A DNA stretch of 39,907 nucleotides, from contig DAOUCS010000012.1 of the NCBI GenBank assembly GCA_034431815.1, forward strand, positions 1 to 39,907. Reading direction: 5' to 3'. Source of the DNA: HRBIN29 sp034431815. GTDB lineage: Bacteria; Chloroflexota; Dehalococcoidia; Tepidiformales; Tepidiformaceae. This document shows positions 31,541 to 39,090 of this stretch, one piece after another. The first letter of the stretch is position 1; every line of letters begins with the position of its first letter. The translations under genes and the position numbers were made by a program. Under the pieces are notes generated by a model. The model did no database searches. It worked only from the letters and a program-made list of their open reading frames with translations, and had not been told where the DNA came from.

Positions 31541-32593
31541 TTAGAACTGGCGCAGGAAGCGAAGGTCATTCTGGTAGAAGTGCCGGATATCTTCGATGCC
31601 CCAGCGGAGCATGGCCACACGCTCGATGCCGAGCCCGAAGGCGAAGCCGGTGTAGCGGGCCGGATCCAGGCCGGCGTTGGCGATGATCTCGGGATGTACC
31701 ATCCCGGCGCCGAGGATCTCGATCCACCCGCTGCCGTGACAAGTGGGGCACTCGGCACCGCTCCCCCGGCAGCGGAAGCAGTCGATGGCCATCTCGACAC
31801 CCGGCTCCACGAAGGGGAAGTAGCTGTGGTGGAAGATGATGCGACGGTCGTGGCCGAAGATGCGCCGCGCGAAGTCGTAGAGGACGCCCTTCAGATCTGA
31901 CATCCGCACGCCTTCGTCGACGGCGAGCCCTTCGATCTGCGTGAGCATCCACTCGTGCGTCGCGTCGGTAGCCTCCTGCCGGTAGCACTTCCCGGGCACG
32001 ATGACGCGGATGGGAGGCGCATGCCGTTCGAGCACGCGGATCTGGTTCGGCGAGGTGTGCGTCCGCAGGAGCATCTTCCGCTGCCCGCCGACCAAGGCAT
32101 CCACCCAGAGGGTGTCCCACATATCGCGCGCTGGGTGGTCTTCGGGAATGCGAACGGCGTCGAAGTTGTAGTAGGCCCACTCCACCTCCGGGCCTTCGAA
32201 GACGCGGAAGCCCATCTCCTCGAAGGCGCGGATGCAGTCACGGAGCGTTTGGGTCACCGGATGGAGCGTTCCGCGCACCGGCCGGCGCCCGGGAAGGGTG
32301 ACGTCCAGGGCCCGCCTGGTGGCCAACTCGCGGAGCGCCAGCTCCTTGAGCTCCTGCCGCTTCGCTTCGAGCGCCTCCTCGAGCTGGGAACGGAGGGCGT
32401 TGGCAGCCTTTCCGAACGCGGGCCGCTCCTCCGGCGGCTGGTCCTTGACGGAGCGGAGGAGGAGGGTGATGCGCCCGTCTTGACGGCCGAGCCAGGCAGC
32501 ACGCCAGGCTTCGAGGGCACGTTCATCGGCACAACCGGCGAGCTCGGCGAGTGCCTGCTCGCGGAGCTCGTCGAACCGGGCGCCCACCTGCAT
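31541..32593 (-). CDS. pheS: Phenylalanyl-tRNA synthetase alpha subunit
   Basis: A 350-residue catalytic subunit of class IIc PheRS, which charges tRNA-Phe with phenylalanine. The N-terminal coiled-coil domain (about 1-85) binds tRNA. Motif 2 includes CYRQEATDATHEWMLTQIEG, a CFRCRGSG-x-x-CPTCHGSGW cysteine cluster follows, and motif 3 reads GFAFGLGIERVAML. The ATG at 32593 agrees with the family start and lies 11 bases after a TATACT box, implying a very short leader and no Shine-Dalgarno sequence. The open frame extends 89 residues upstream but is not homologous. It is divergent from glmU. Confidence 0.95.
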   Translation of the reverse strand: MQVGARFDELREQALAELAGCADERALEAWRAAWLGRQDGRITLLLRSVKDQPPEERPAFGKAANALRSQLEEALEAKRQELKELALRELATRRALDVTLPGRRPVRGTLHPVTQTLRDCIRAFEEMGFRVFEGPEVEWAYYNFDAVRIPEDHPARDMWDTLWVDALVGGQRKMLLRTHTSPNQIRVLERHAPPIRVIVPGKCYRQEATDATHEWMLTQIEGLAVDEGVRMSDLKGVLYDFARRIFGHDRRIIFHHSYFPFVEPGVEMAIDCFRCRGSGAECPTCHGSGWIEILGAGMVHPEIIANAGLDPARYTGFAFGLGIERVAMLRWGIEDIRHFYQNDLRFLRQF

Positions 32594-32604
32594 GATGGAA
32601 CCAG

Positions 32605-32610
32605 AGTATA
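32605..32610 (-). promoter_or_regulatory. Predicted -10 box for pheS-pheT
   Basis: TATACT on the minus strand (32610-32605). With normal spacing transcription would begin near 32598, about five bases before the pheS ATG. No -35 was recognised. Confidence 0.4.
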
Positions 32611-32643
32611 GGCGAGGCCGGCCGTACGCACATTCGGCTCGGC

Positions 32644-32673
32644 TTGACACCCTTCTCGGAGGGTGCCTAGCAT
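32644..32673 (+). promoter_or_regulatory. Predicted promoter for glmU
   Basis: TTGACA (32644-32649, perfect) and TAGCAT (32668-32673, four of six) are 18 bases apart, giving a leader of about 80 bases before the glmU ATG at 32757. This is the best-formed promoter of the window. The 163-base divergent gap also holds the pheS -10 box. Confidence 0.55.
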
Positions 32674-32756
32674 CGTCGCGAGCGTTCACAGGTGATGATG
32701 CGCATTCCGGAACGGCTCGGTCCCGCGGGGAGCGGGGTGCGGGTAAGCGTTCTCCC

Positions 32757-34145
32757 ATGACAGGCGACGAACCGAGCAGTCGTCCGAACCTCGGAGTGGC
32801 CGTGCTGGCCGCAGGTCGTGGCACGCGCATGCGCTCTGCCCTGCCGAAAGTGCTCCACACGGTGTGCGGCCGGCCAATGGTCGAACACGTGGTCCGCGCC
32901 GCCGCCGCGCTGCAACCCCGGCGGATCGCCGTGGTGGTCGGCTACGGCGCTGAGCAGGTTCGCGAGGCGCTCGCAGGGCGCGAGTGGCCCGTCGTCTTCG
33001 TCGAACAGCCAGAGCTTTTGGGCACGGGCGACGCTGTCGCCCGCTGCCGGGATGCCCTGGCGGAGTGCAGCGAAGTGCTGGTGCTGAACGGCGATTCGCC
33101 CCTCGTGACGCCAGTACTCCTCGAACGGCTGCTGGCCGCCCGAGGGAACGCGCCCATGGCCCTCGTGTACGCCCGCGTCCCGGACGCGGGGCGCTTCGGC
33201 CGGCTGGTGCGCGATGGGGCGGGACGTGTGGTGCGCATCGAGGAAGCGCCTCCCGACTACCTCGGCGGGCCCGGCAAGGAGGCCGAGCGGAACGCCGGCC
33301 AGTACGCCTTCGACGCCCGCTGGCTCTGGGAGCGGGTATCCCGGCTCCCGCGGAGCGAGTCCGGCGAGGTCTACCTCACGCATCTGGCAGCCGTAGCCGC
33401 CGAAGAAGGCGCGCACGCGGTGGCCATCGAGGCGCCTGCAGACGAAATCGTGGGCGTGGACGACCGCGCGGCCCTTGCGGAGGCCGAACGCATCCTTCGC
33501 ACCCGCCTGCTCGACGCGGCGGCGAGGAACGGGGTCACGATCGCCGACCCCGCCACCACCTACCTGGACGCCGACGTCGAATTCGAGGAGGACGTCACCA
33601 TCCTTCCGGGATGCCATCTGGTCGGCCGAACGCGAGTCGGCGCGGGCTCCGTCATCGGCCCGGGGTCAATCCTCCGCTCGGCGATCATCGGGAAGGAGTG
33701 CCGAGTCGAACTCTCCGTGGTGGAGGATTCCCGGCTCGGCGACCGCGTGCACGTCGGCCCGTATTCGCACATCCGCGGCGGCGCCGACATCGGCGACGAC
33801 TGCTTCCTCGGAAACTTCGCGGAAGTGAAGAACTCCCGGCTCGGGCCGCGGGTGAAGATGCATCACTTCAGCTATGTCGGCGATGCCGAGGTGGGCGAAG
33901 ACACGAACATCGCTGCGGGCACCATCACCTGCAACTTCGACGGCGTTTCGAAGCACCGCACCGTGATCGGGCGAGGGGTGCTGCTCGGGAGCGACACGAT
34001 GCTCGTCGCGCCGGTGACGGTGGGCGACGGTGCGCGGACTGGGGCGGGAGCGGTCGTCACAGCCGACATCCCCCCCGGAGCGCTCGCGGTCGGCGTGCCC
34101 GCTCGCGTCATACGGGAGGACCCGACACACGACCGTGGAGCCTGA
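32757..34145 (+). CDS. glmU: Bifunctional UDP-GlcNAc pyrophosphorylase / GlcN-1-P acetyltransferase
   Basis: A 462-residue cytoplasmic enzyme making UDP-GlcNAc for peptidoglycan. The N-terminal uridyltransferase domain (about 1-240) has LAAGRGTRM at 17-25 with Lys31 downstream, and LNGDSPLV as the metal-binding aspartate motif. The C-terminal half is a left-handed beta-helix of hexapeptide repeats (about 260-450) with the acetyltransferase residues in KNSRLG and HHFSYVGDAEVG. ATG at 32757 fits the family start; upstream ribosome site is weak (GGGTAAG at 12 bases), and the open frame extends upstream across the promoter. Its last 11 bases overlap the next gene. Confidence 0.95.
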   Translation: MTGDEPSSRPNLGVAVLAAGRGTRMRSALPKVLHTVCGRPMVEHVVRAAAALQPRRIAVVVGYGAEQVREALAGREWPVVFVEQPELLGTGDAVARCRDALAECSEVLVLNGDSPLVTPVLLERLLAARGNAPMALVYARVPDAGRFGRLVRDGAGRVVRIEEAPPDYLGGPGKEAERNAGQYAFDARWLWERVSRLPRSESGEVYLTHLAAVAAEEGAHAVAIEAPADEIVGVDDRAALAEAERILRTRLLDAAARNGVTIADPATTYLDADVEFEEDVTILPGCHLVGRTRVGAGSVIGPGSILRSAIIGKECRVELSVVEDSRLGDRVHVGPYSHIRGGADIGDDCFLGNFAEVKNSRLGPRVKMHHFSYVGDAEVGEDTNIAAGTITCNFDGVSKHRTVIGRGVLLGSDTMLVAPVTVGDGARTGAGAVVTADIPPGALAVGVPARVIREDPTHDRGA

Positions 34146-35445
34146 TTCGTTCCTCCTGGCGCTCGGGGCAGCCCTGGCGACGGCTGCGTTGGCGGCAGCG
34201 TCGGCAGCGGAGATCGGCCTCGAGCGGGCGAGCCGGGTCCGGCTGCAGGCCCTCGCCGCCCAGGGCGACCGCAGGGCGGCCCGCCTGGCAGGCACGGCCG
34301 AACGGCCGAGGCCCATCGACGACCTCTTGGCGCCGCTGGTCTTCGCCCGGTCCGCCCTGGGGGCAACGGTGGTGACGCTTGCAGCGCTCGCCGGCCACGC
34401 GGCCTCTCCGGAGGACATCGTGTGGGGCGCCGTGGCGGGGCTCGCTGCCGCCGTGGCGGCGCAAACGGCGTCAGCCCCCTTCGCGGCGGCCCGCCCGGAG
34501 GGAACGGCGCTGCGCCTCAGCTTCCTCGCCGCAGCCGCCCGCTGGGCCTTCGGCCTGCCGGCACGACTCCTCGCCCTGCCGGCTCGGCTCGCCGTCGGGC
34601 GGGCGGTACCCGGCTCGAGCAACCGAGAGGACCTCATCGCCCTGGTGGAGCGTGAGGAAGCGACAGGGGGCGTCGAGGAAGACGAGAGGAGGATGATCCG
34701 GGGCGTCATCGCCCTCGAAGAGAAGACGGCGCGGGAAATCATGGTGCCCCGCATCGACATCGTCGCCGTCGACGTCGAAGCCAGCGTGCGCGACGTGGCC
34801 CAGCTCATCGTGGAGCGCGGATTCAGCCGCATCCCGGTCTACCGCGGCAGCATCGACGAAATTGTCGGCATCGCCTACGCCAAGGACCTCCTCCGCGCCC
34901 TCACGAACGGCGGGGAGCCCCGGCTCGAGGAGCTGCTGCGCGAGCCGTACTTCGTCCCCGAGTCGAAACGGCTCGACGAGCTGCTCGCCGAGCTCCGCCG
35001 CCTGCGCGTGCACATGGCGATCGTCGTGGACGAGTACGGAGGGACCGCCGGCCTCGTCACCATCGAAGACCTCATCGAGGAGATCGTGGGCGAAATCGAG
35101 GACGAGTACGATGTCGCCCGGTCGGTGATGGAGGTCGTCTCGGAGGACGAAGTCGTGCTCGACGCGGGTGTCCCGACCGACGTGCTGGAGGAGCTCTTCG
35201 GCTACCGGGTGGAATCGGAGGAGTTCGACACGCTCGCGGGCCTTGTTCTCCACGAACTGGGGCGGGTGCCGCGGGTCGGCGACGAAGTGAGCGTCGGGCC
35301 GCTCGTCATGAGGGTTGAGCTGATGTCGGGCCGCCGCGTGCGGCGCGTCCGCGTCCGCCGCCTCCGGGCGCGAGATGAAGGCTCGCCTGACGGCCCGCGC
35401 GCAGGGCTGCCGCCACGGGCAGCGGAACTCGGTGATCGGTTATAG
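34135..35445 (+). CDS. Hemolysin-family (CNNM/CorC-like) membrane protein with CBS pair
   Basis: A 436-residue protein of the HlyC/CorC/CNNM family, linked to magnesium or cobalt efflux. An N-terminal DUF21-type membrane region (about 1-165) has three to four Ala/Leu-rich segments. EEDERRMIRGVIALEEKTAREIMVPRIDIVAVD leads into two CBS domains (about 205-325) that bind adenine nucleotides, and a CorC/HlyC C-terminal domain follows (DLIEEIVGEIEDEYD, then LVLHELGRVPRVGD). GTG at 34135 is chosen because the hydrophobic start follows it directly. The stop codon lies inside the -10-like box before dprA. Whether it transports Mg2+ is inferred from the family. Confidence 0.88.
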   Translation: MEPDSFLLALGAALATAALAAASAAEIGLERASRVRLQALAAQGDRRAARLAGTAERPRPIDDLLAPLVFARSALGATVVTLAALAGHAASPEDIVWGAVAGLAAAVAAQTASAPFAAARPEGTALRLSFLAAAARWAFGLPARLLALPARLAVGRAVPGSSNREDLIALVEREEATGGVEEDERRMIRGVIALEEKTAREIMVPRIDIVAVDVEASVRDVAQLIVERGFSRIPVYRGSIDEIVGIAYAKDLLRALTNGGEPRLEELLREPYFVPESKRLDELLAELRRLRVHMAIVVDEYGGTAGLVTIEDLIEEIVGEIEDEYDVARSVMEVVSEDEVVLDAGVPTDVLEELFGYRVESEEFDTLAGLVLHELGRVPRVGDEVSVGPLVMRVELMSGRRVRRVRVRRLRARDEGSPDGPRAGLPPRAAELGDRL

Positions 35446-35446
35446 T
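35441..35446 (+). promoter_or_regulatory. Predicted -10 box for dprA
   Basis: TATAGT at 35441-35446 contains the upstream gene's TAG stop. Normal spacing would start RNA near 35453, two bases before the GTG at 35455. No -35 was recognised. Confidence 0.35.
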
Positions 35447-35454
35447 ACGTGCCC

Positions 35455-36573
35455 GTGGAACGGGATGCTGAGCGCGCCCAATGGATCGCGTTGCGACGGG
35501 CAGGGCTCGGCAGCACCAGCTTCGCCCTGCTCATCGCCCGCTTCGGCTCGATTGCGTCGGCCTGGGAAGCGCCCGCGGACGAAATCGGACAGACGGGGCT
35601 CGATGCGAAGTTCGTGCGCGCGTTCGAGCGCGCCCGCCGCGAGTTCGACGCCGCCGCGGAGCTTGCCGCGCTGGAGCGGGCCGGGGTTCGAGCGCTCACC
35701 TGGCTCGACGAGGAGTACCCCCCGCTGCTGCGGGAGATTCCTCAGAGCCCACCGGTGCTCTTCGTGAAAGGAGATGCGGGGCCCCACTTCGAACAGGCGG
35801 TCGCCGTGGTGGGCACGCGGCGGGTAACGCCCTACGGGCGGAGAGCAACGGAAGCCTTCAGCGCGACGCTGGCATCGCTGGGCGTGGCAATCGTTTCGGG
35901 ATTGGCCCGCGGCGTCGACGCCATCGCCCACGAAACCGCACTGGCGCACGGGGCTCCCACGGTCGCCGTGCTCGCCAGCGGCCTCGACCGCATCTACCCC
36001 AGGGAGAACGAGCGCCTCGCCCGACGTATCTGCGAACACGGGTGCCTCGTCAGCGAATACCCGCTCGGGGTCCCGGCGCGCCCCGACTACTTCCCCCGCC
36101 GGAACCGTATCCTCTCCGGGCTGGCTCGAGCGACGCTCGTCGTCGAAGCGGGTGCCGGCAGCGGCGCGCTCCACACCGCGAACTGGGCCTTCGAACAAGG
36201 CAGGGACGTGTTCGCCATCCCGGGGAGCATCTTTTCGGAGCAGAGCGCGGGAACGAATCAGCTCATCCGCGAGCAAACGGCGAAGCTGGTGGCCACTCCC
36301 GAACAGCTCTGCGAAGAGCTGAACTTGCTCCGGGCGGGCGGTCAGTTTCCCTTGCCCGCGGGCCCCGGCGCATCGGCCCCGACAGCGCCTGAGCCGCCGC
36401 CGGACACGCCCGAGGCGCGCATCCTCGAACTGCTGAAAGAACAGCCGATGCACGTCGACGAGCTCGTCCGGAGCGCCCGGCTCGACATCGCCTCCGTCCT
36501 GGGGGCGGTCCAGATGTTGGCCATCGAGGGACGCGTCCGCGAATCTTCGCCCAACGTGTACGAACGGGTTTGA
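35455..36573 (+). CDS. dprA: DNA-processing protein DprA
   Basis: A 372-residue protein that loads RecA onto incoming single-stranded DNA during natural transformation. An N-terminal helical (SAM/HhH-like) region is followed by the Rossmann-like DprA domain: AVVGTRRVTPYGRRAT, IVSGLARGVDAIAHETAL, ASGLDRIYPREN, SEYPLG, and FPRRNRILSGLARATLVVEAGAGSGAL. A Pro/Ala linker then leads to a winged helix (about 310-372) that ends in RESSPNVYERV. GTG at 35455 is chosen because of the close -10 box; GTG at 35449 would add two residues. dprA upstream of topA is a common bacterial order. Presence of dprA alone does not prove competence. Confidence 0.94.
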   Translation: MERDAERAQWIALRRAGLGSTSFALLIARFGSIASAWEAPADEIGQTGLDAKFVRAFERARREFDAAAELAALERAGVRALTWLDEEYPPLLREIPQSPPVLFVKGDAGPHFEQAVAVVGTRRVTPYGRRATEAFSATLASLGVAIVSGLARGVDAIAHETALAHGAPTVAVLASGLDRIYPRENERLARRICEHGCLVSEYPLGVPARPDYFPRRNRILSGLARATLVVEAGAGSGALHTANWAFEQGRDVFAIPGSIFSEQSAGTNQLIREQTAKLVATPEQLCEELNLLRAGGQFPLPAGPGASAPTAPEPPPDTPEARILELLKEQPMHVDELVRSARLDIASVLGAVQMLAIEGRVRESSPNVYERV

Positions 36574-36600
36574 CAGGAACGCCCGTCCGTGCGCGACAAT
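36570..36600 (+). promoter_or_regulatory. Predicted promoter for topA
   Basis: A perfect TTGACA (36570-36575) spans the dprA stop codon, and GACAAT (36595-36600, four of six) follows after 19 bases. The leader to the topA ATG would be about 67 bases. The spacer is one to two bases longer than ideal. Confidence 0.4.
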
Positions 36601-36673
36601 CGGGGTTGCGCCCGATAGACGGATTGGGGGCGGGCGCGCTACGGAATCCGCCAGCGGCACACCGGCAGGCAGC

Positions 36674-39049
36674 ATGACCAAGTCGGCCAGCGATCGCAGC
36701 GAAGGAATGCCCAGCGAGGCTTCCCGCGCCGGCACGCGGGTGAAGGGGGCCCGCCGCGCCTCGGCGGCATCTGGAAACGGCGCGCGAAACCTCGTCATCG
36801 TCGAGTCGCCGGCCAAAGCCCGCACGATCGCCAACATCCTCGGACAGGACTATCGCGTCATCGCCTCGGTGGGGCATGTGCGCGACCTCCCCGAGCACGG
36901 CTACGGGCTGAAGGACTTCGAGACCTTCGAGCCGAAGTACGTCATCGTGAAGGAGCGGGGCCTCGACAAGCGGGAGGTCGTGAAGGAGATAGCGGAGGCA
37001 GCGAAGCAGGCCGAGCGGGTGTACCTCTCCACCGACCCCGACCGCGAAGGGGAAGCGATCTCCTGGCACATCGTGGAGGCGGCGAAGATCCCGCGCGAGA
37101 AGGCGAAGCGGGTCGTCTTCCACGAGATCACCCCGGCGGCCGTGCAGGAGGCATTCAAGCACCCCGGCGAGATCAACGAGCGGCTGGTCGAAGCCCAGAA
37201 GGCGCGCCGGGTGTTGGACCGCCTCGTGGGCTACCCGCTCACCTGGTTCGTGCAGAGCAAAGTGCGGCGCGACGCCAGTGCCGGCCGGGTCCAGAGCGTG
37301 GCCCTGCGCCTCATCGTCGAGCGGGAGCGGGAGATCCAGAACTTCGTCCCGAAGGAGTACTGGACCATCCACGCCGAGCTGGCGAAGGACGGGGCGCCGT
37401 TCCAGGCGGACCTCGCCCGGCTCCCAGGCCAGCAGGGAAAGCCGGACATCCCCGACGAAGCCACGGCCCGCCGGCTGACGGAAACCTTCGAACGTTGTGA
37501 ATTCCGCGTCACCTCGGTGAAGCGGGGGACGCGCTCTCGGGCGCCCCTGCCTCCGTTCACCACGAGCACGTTCCAGCAGGCCGCCAACAACCGCCTCGGG
37601 ATGAGCGCAGCCCGCGCCATGGCCGTCGCCCAGGAGCTCTACGAGGGCGTCGAGCTCCCCGGCCAGGGGCCTGTCGGCCTCATCACCTACATGCGCACCG
37701 ACTCGCTCCACGTGGCGCCCGAGGCGAGGCGTGAAGCCCGCGAGTACATCGCCGCCCGCTGGGGAGCCGAGTACGTGCCGCCCAAAGAGCGGGTCTATCG
37801 CACCCGCGTCCGCGGGGCCCAAGAGGCGCACGAGGCGATCCGGCCGACCGATCCCCGCCGAACGCCCGATAGCCTTCGGGGAGTTCTCAACCGAGACCAG
37901 CTCGCCGTCTACACCCTTATCTGGCAGCGCTTCCTCGCCAGCCAGATGAGCGATGCCCGGTACAGCACCGTGCAGGCGGAAATCGAAGCTCGCGAGGGCG
38001 AACAGCGGCGCGGAATCTTCCGCGCGAGCGCGCAGCACCTCGAGTTCCCCGGCCACCTCGCGGCGTACGCAGCTGAAGCATCGGACCCGCAGGAGGGCGA
38101 AGACGACAGCGAACGCTCTCTGCCGCCGCTCGCTGAAGGCGATGTCCTCGAGCGCCGGCGGATCGAGGCGAAACAGCACTTCACCGAACCGCCGCCGCGC
38201 TACACCGAAGCATCCCTCATTAAGAAGCTCGAGGAGCTCGGCATCGGCCGCCCGAGCACCTATGCGACGATCGTCCAAACGGTGCTGAAGCGAGATTATG
38301 TGAAGAAGGAGGGCCGCCAGCTGGTCCCCCAGGAGCTCGGGTTCATCGTGAACGACTTGCTGGTCAAGCACCTGGACAAGTACGTCGAGCCGGAGTTCAC
38401 CAGCCGCATGGAGGAGCAGCTCGACGAGATCGCCAGGGGCGAGGCGTCCTACCTTCCCGTGGTGAAGAGCTTCTGGGAGACGTTCGAAAAGGAATGGAGG
38501 ACGGCGCGCGAGCAGGCAGAGCGGCAGGAGGAGCCCACGGACATCCCCTGCGACGCGTGCGGCCAGGCGAACATGGTCATCCGCTGGGGACGGCGGGGGA
38601 AGTTCCTCGCCTGCCCGCGATTCCCCGACTGCAAGAACGCGAAACCCCTCACCGAAGAGGGCCAGCCGGCCGCCGCCGGACCCGAGCCCACCGAGTACCG
38701 CTGCCCGAAGTGCGGCGGGACGATCTACCGGCGCTCCGGTCCTTTCGGCCCGTATGTGGCCTGCGAGCGGCGCGAGACGGGCGCATGCGACTTCACCAGC
38801 GGTGTCCCCGTAGGCGTACGCTGTCCGGAGGACGGCGGCGAACTGGTGACCCGGCGGACACGCCGAGGCACCTTTTACGGCTGCTGGAACTATCCGGCCT
38901 GCAGCTACACGACGAACAGCATCGAGCCCGAGAAGATGGCGCCGCCTCGTCCCCCTGAGGAGCGTGCCGAAGCGAATGCGCGGCTCCTCGAACGCAGCGC
39001 GCGCGCGAAGAGTGCGGCGGCGGCCCGCCGCGCACGCCGGGCCTCGTGA
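36674..39049 (+). CDS. topA: DNA topoisomerase I (type IA)
   Basis: A 791-residue enzyme that relaxes negative supercoils. A basic Ser/Arg-rich extension of about 38 residues precedes the Toprim domain (NLVIVESPAKARTI at 39-52; DPDREGEA at 121-128). The catalytic tyrosine is Tyr339 in GLITYMRTDS. EELGIGRPSTYATI and NDLLVKHLDKYVEPEFTS follow. Three C-terminal zinc-ribbon repeats are visible: the first two have four cysteines, the third has only three, with CPED replacing CPxC. A basic tail rich in Ala/Arg ends the protein. ATG at 36674 is used; the ribosome site is weak. The stop overlaps a GTG in frame with the recombinase gene. Confidence 0.96.
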   Translation: MTKSASDRSEGMPSEASRAGTRVKGARRASAASGNGARNLVIVESPAKARTIANILGQDYRVIASVGHVRDLPEHGYGLKDFETFEPKYVIVKERGLDKREVVKEIAEAAKQAERVYLSTDPDREGEAISWHIVEAAKIPREKAKRVVFHEITPAAVQEAFKHPGEINERLVEAQKARRVLDRLVGYPLTWFVQSKVRRDASAGRVQSVALRLIVEREREIQNFVPKEYWTIHAELAKDGAPFQADLARLPGQQGKPDIPDEATARRLTETFERCEFRVTSVKRGTRSRAPLPPFTTSTFQQAANNRLGMSAARAMAVAQELYEGVELPGQGPVGLITYMRTDSLHVAPEARREAREYIAARWGAEYVPPKERVYRTRVRGAQEAHEAIRPTDPRRTPDSLRGVLNRDQLAVYTLIWQRFLASQMSDARYSTVQAEIEAREGEQRRGIFRASAQHLEFPGHLAAYAAEASDPQEGEDDSERSLPPLAEGDVLERRRIEAKQHFTEPPPRYTEASLIKKLEELGIGRPSTYATIVQTVLKRDYVKKEGRQLVPQELGFIVNDLLVKHLDKYVEPEFTSRMEEQLDEIARGEASYLPVVKSFWETFEKEWRTAREQAERQEEPTDIPCDACGQANMVIRWGRRGKFLACPRFPDCKNAKPLTEEGQPAAAGPEPTEYRCPKCGGTIYRRSGPFGPYVACERRETGACDFTSGVPVGVRCPEDGGELVTRRTRRGTFYGCWNYPACSYTTNSIEPEKMAPPRPPEERAEANARLLERSARAKSAAAARRARRAS

Positions 39050-39090
39050 GCGGGATTCCCGAGCCATCATCGGCGCCCTATGCTTCCGGC

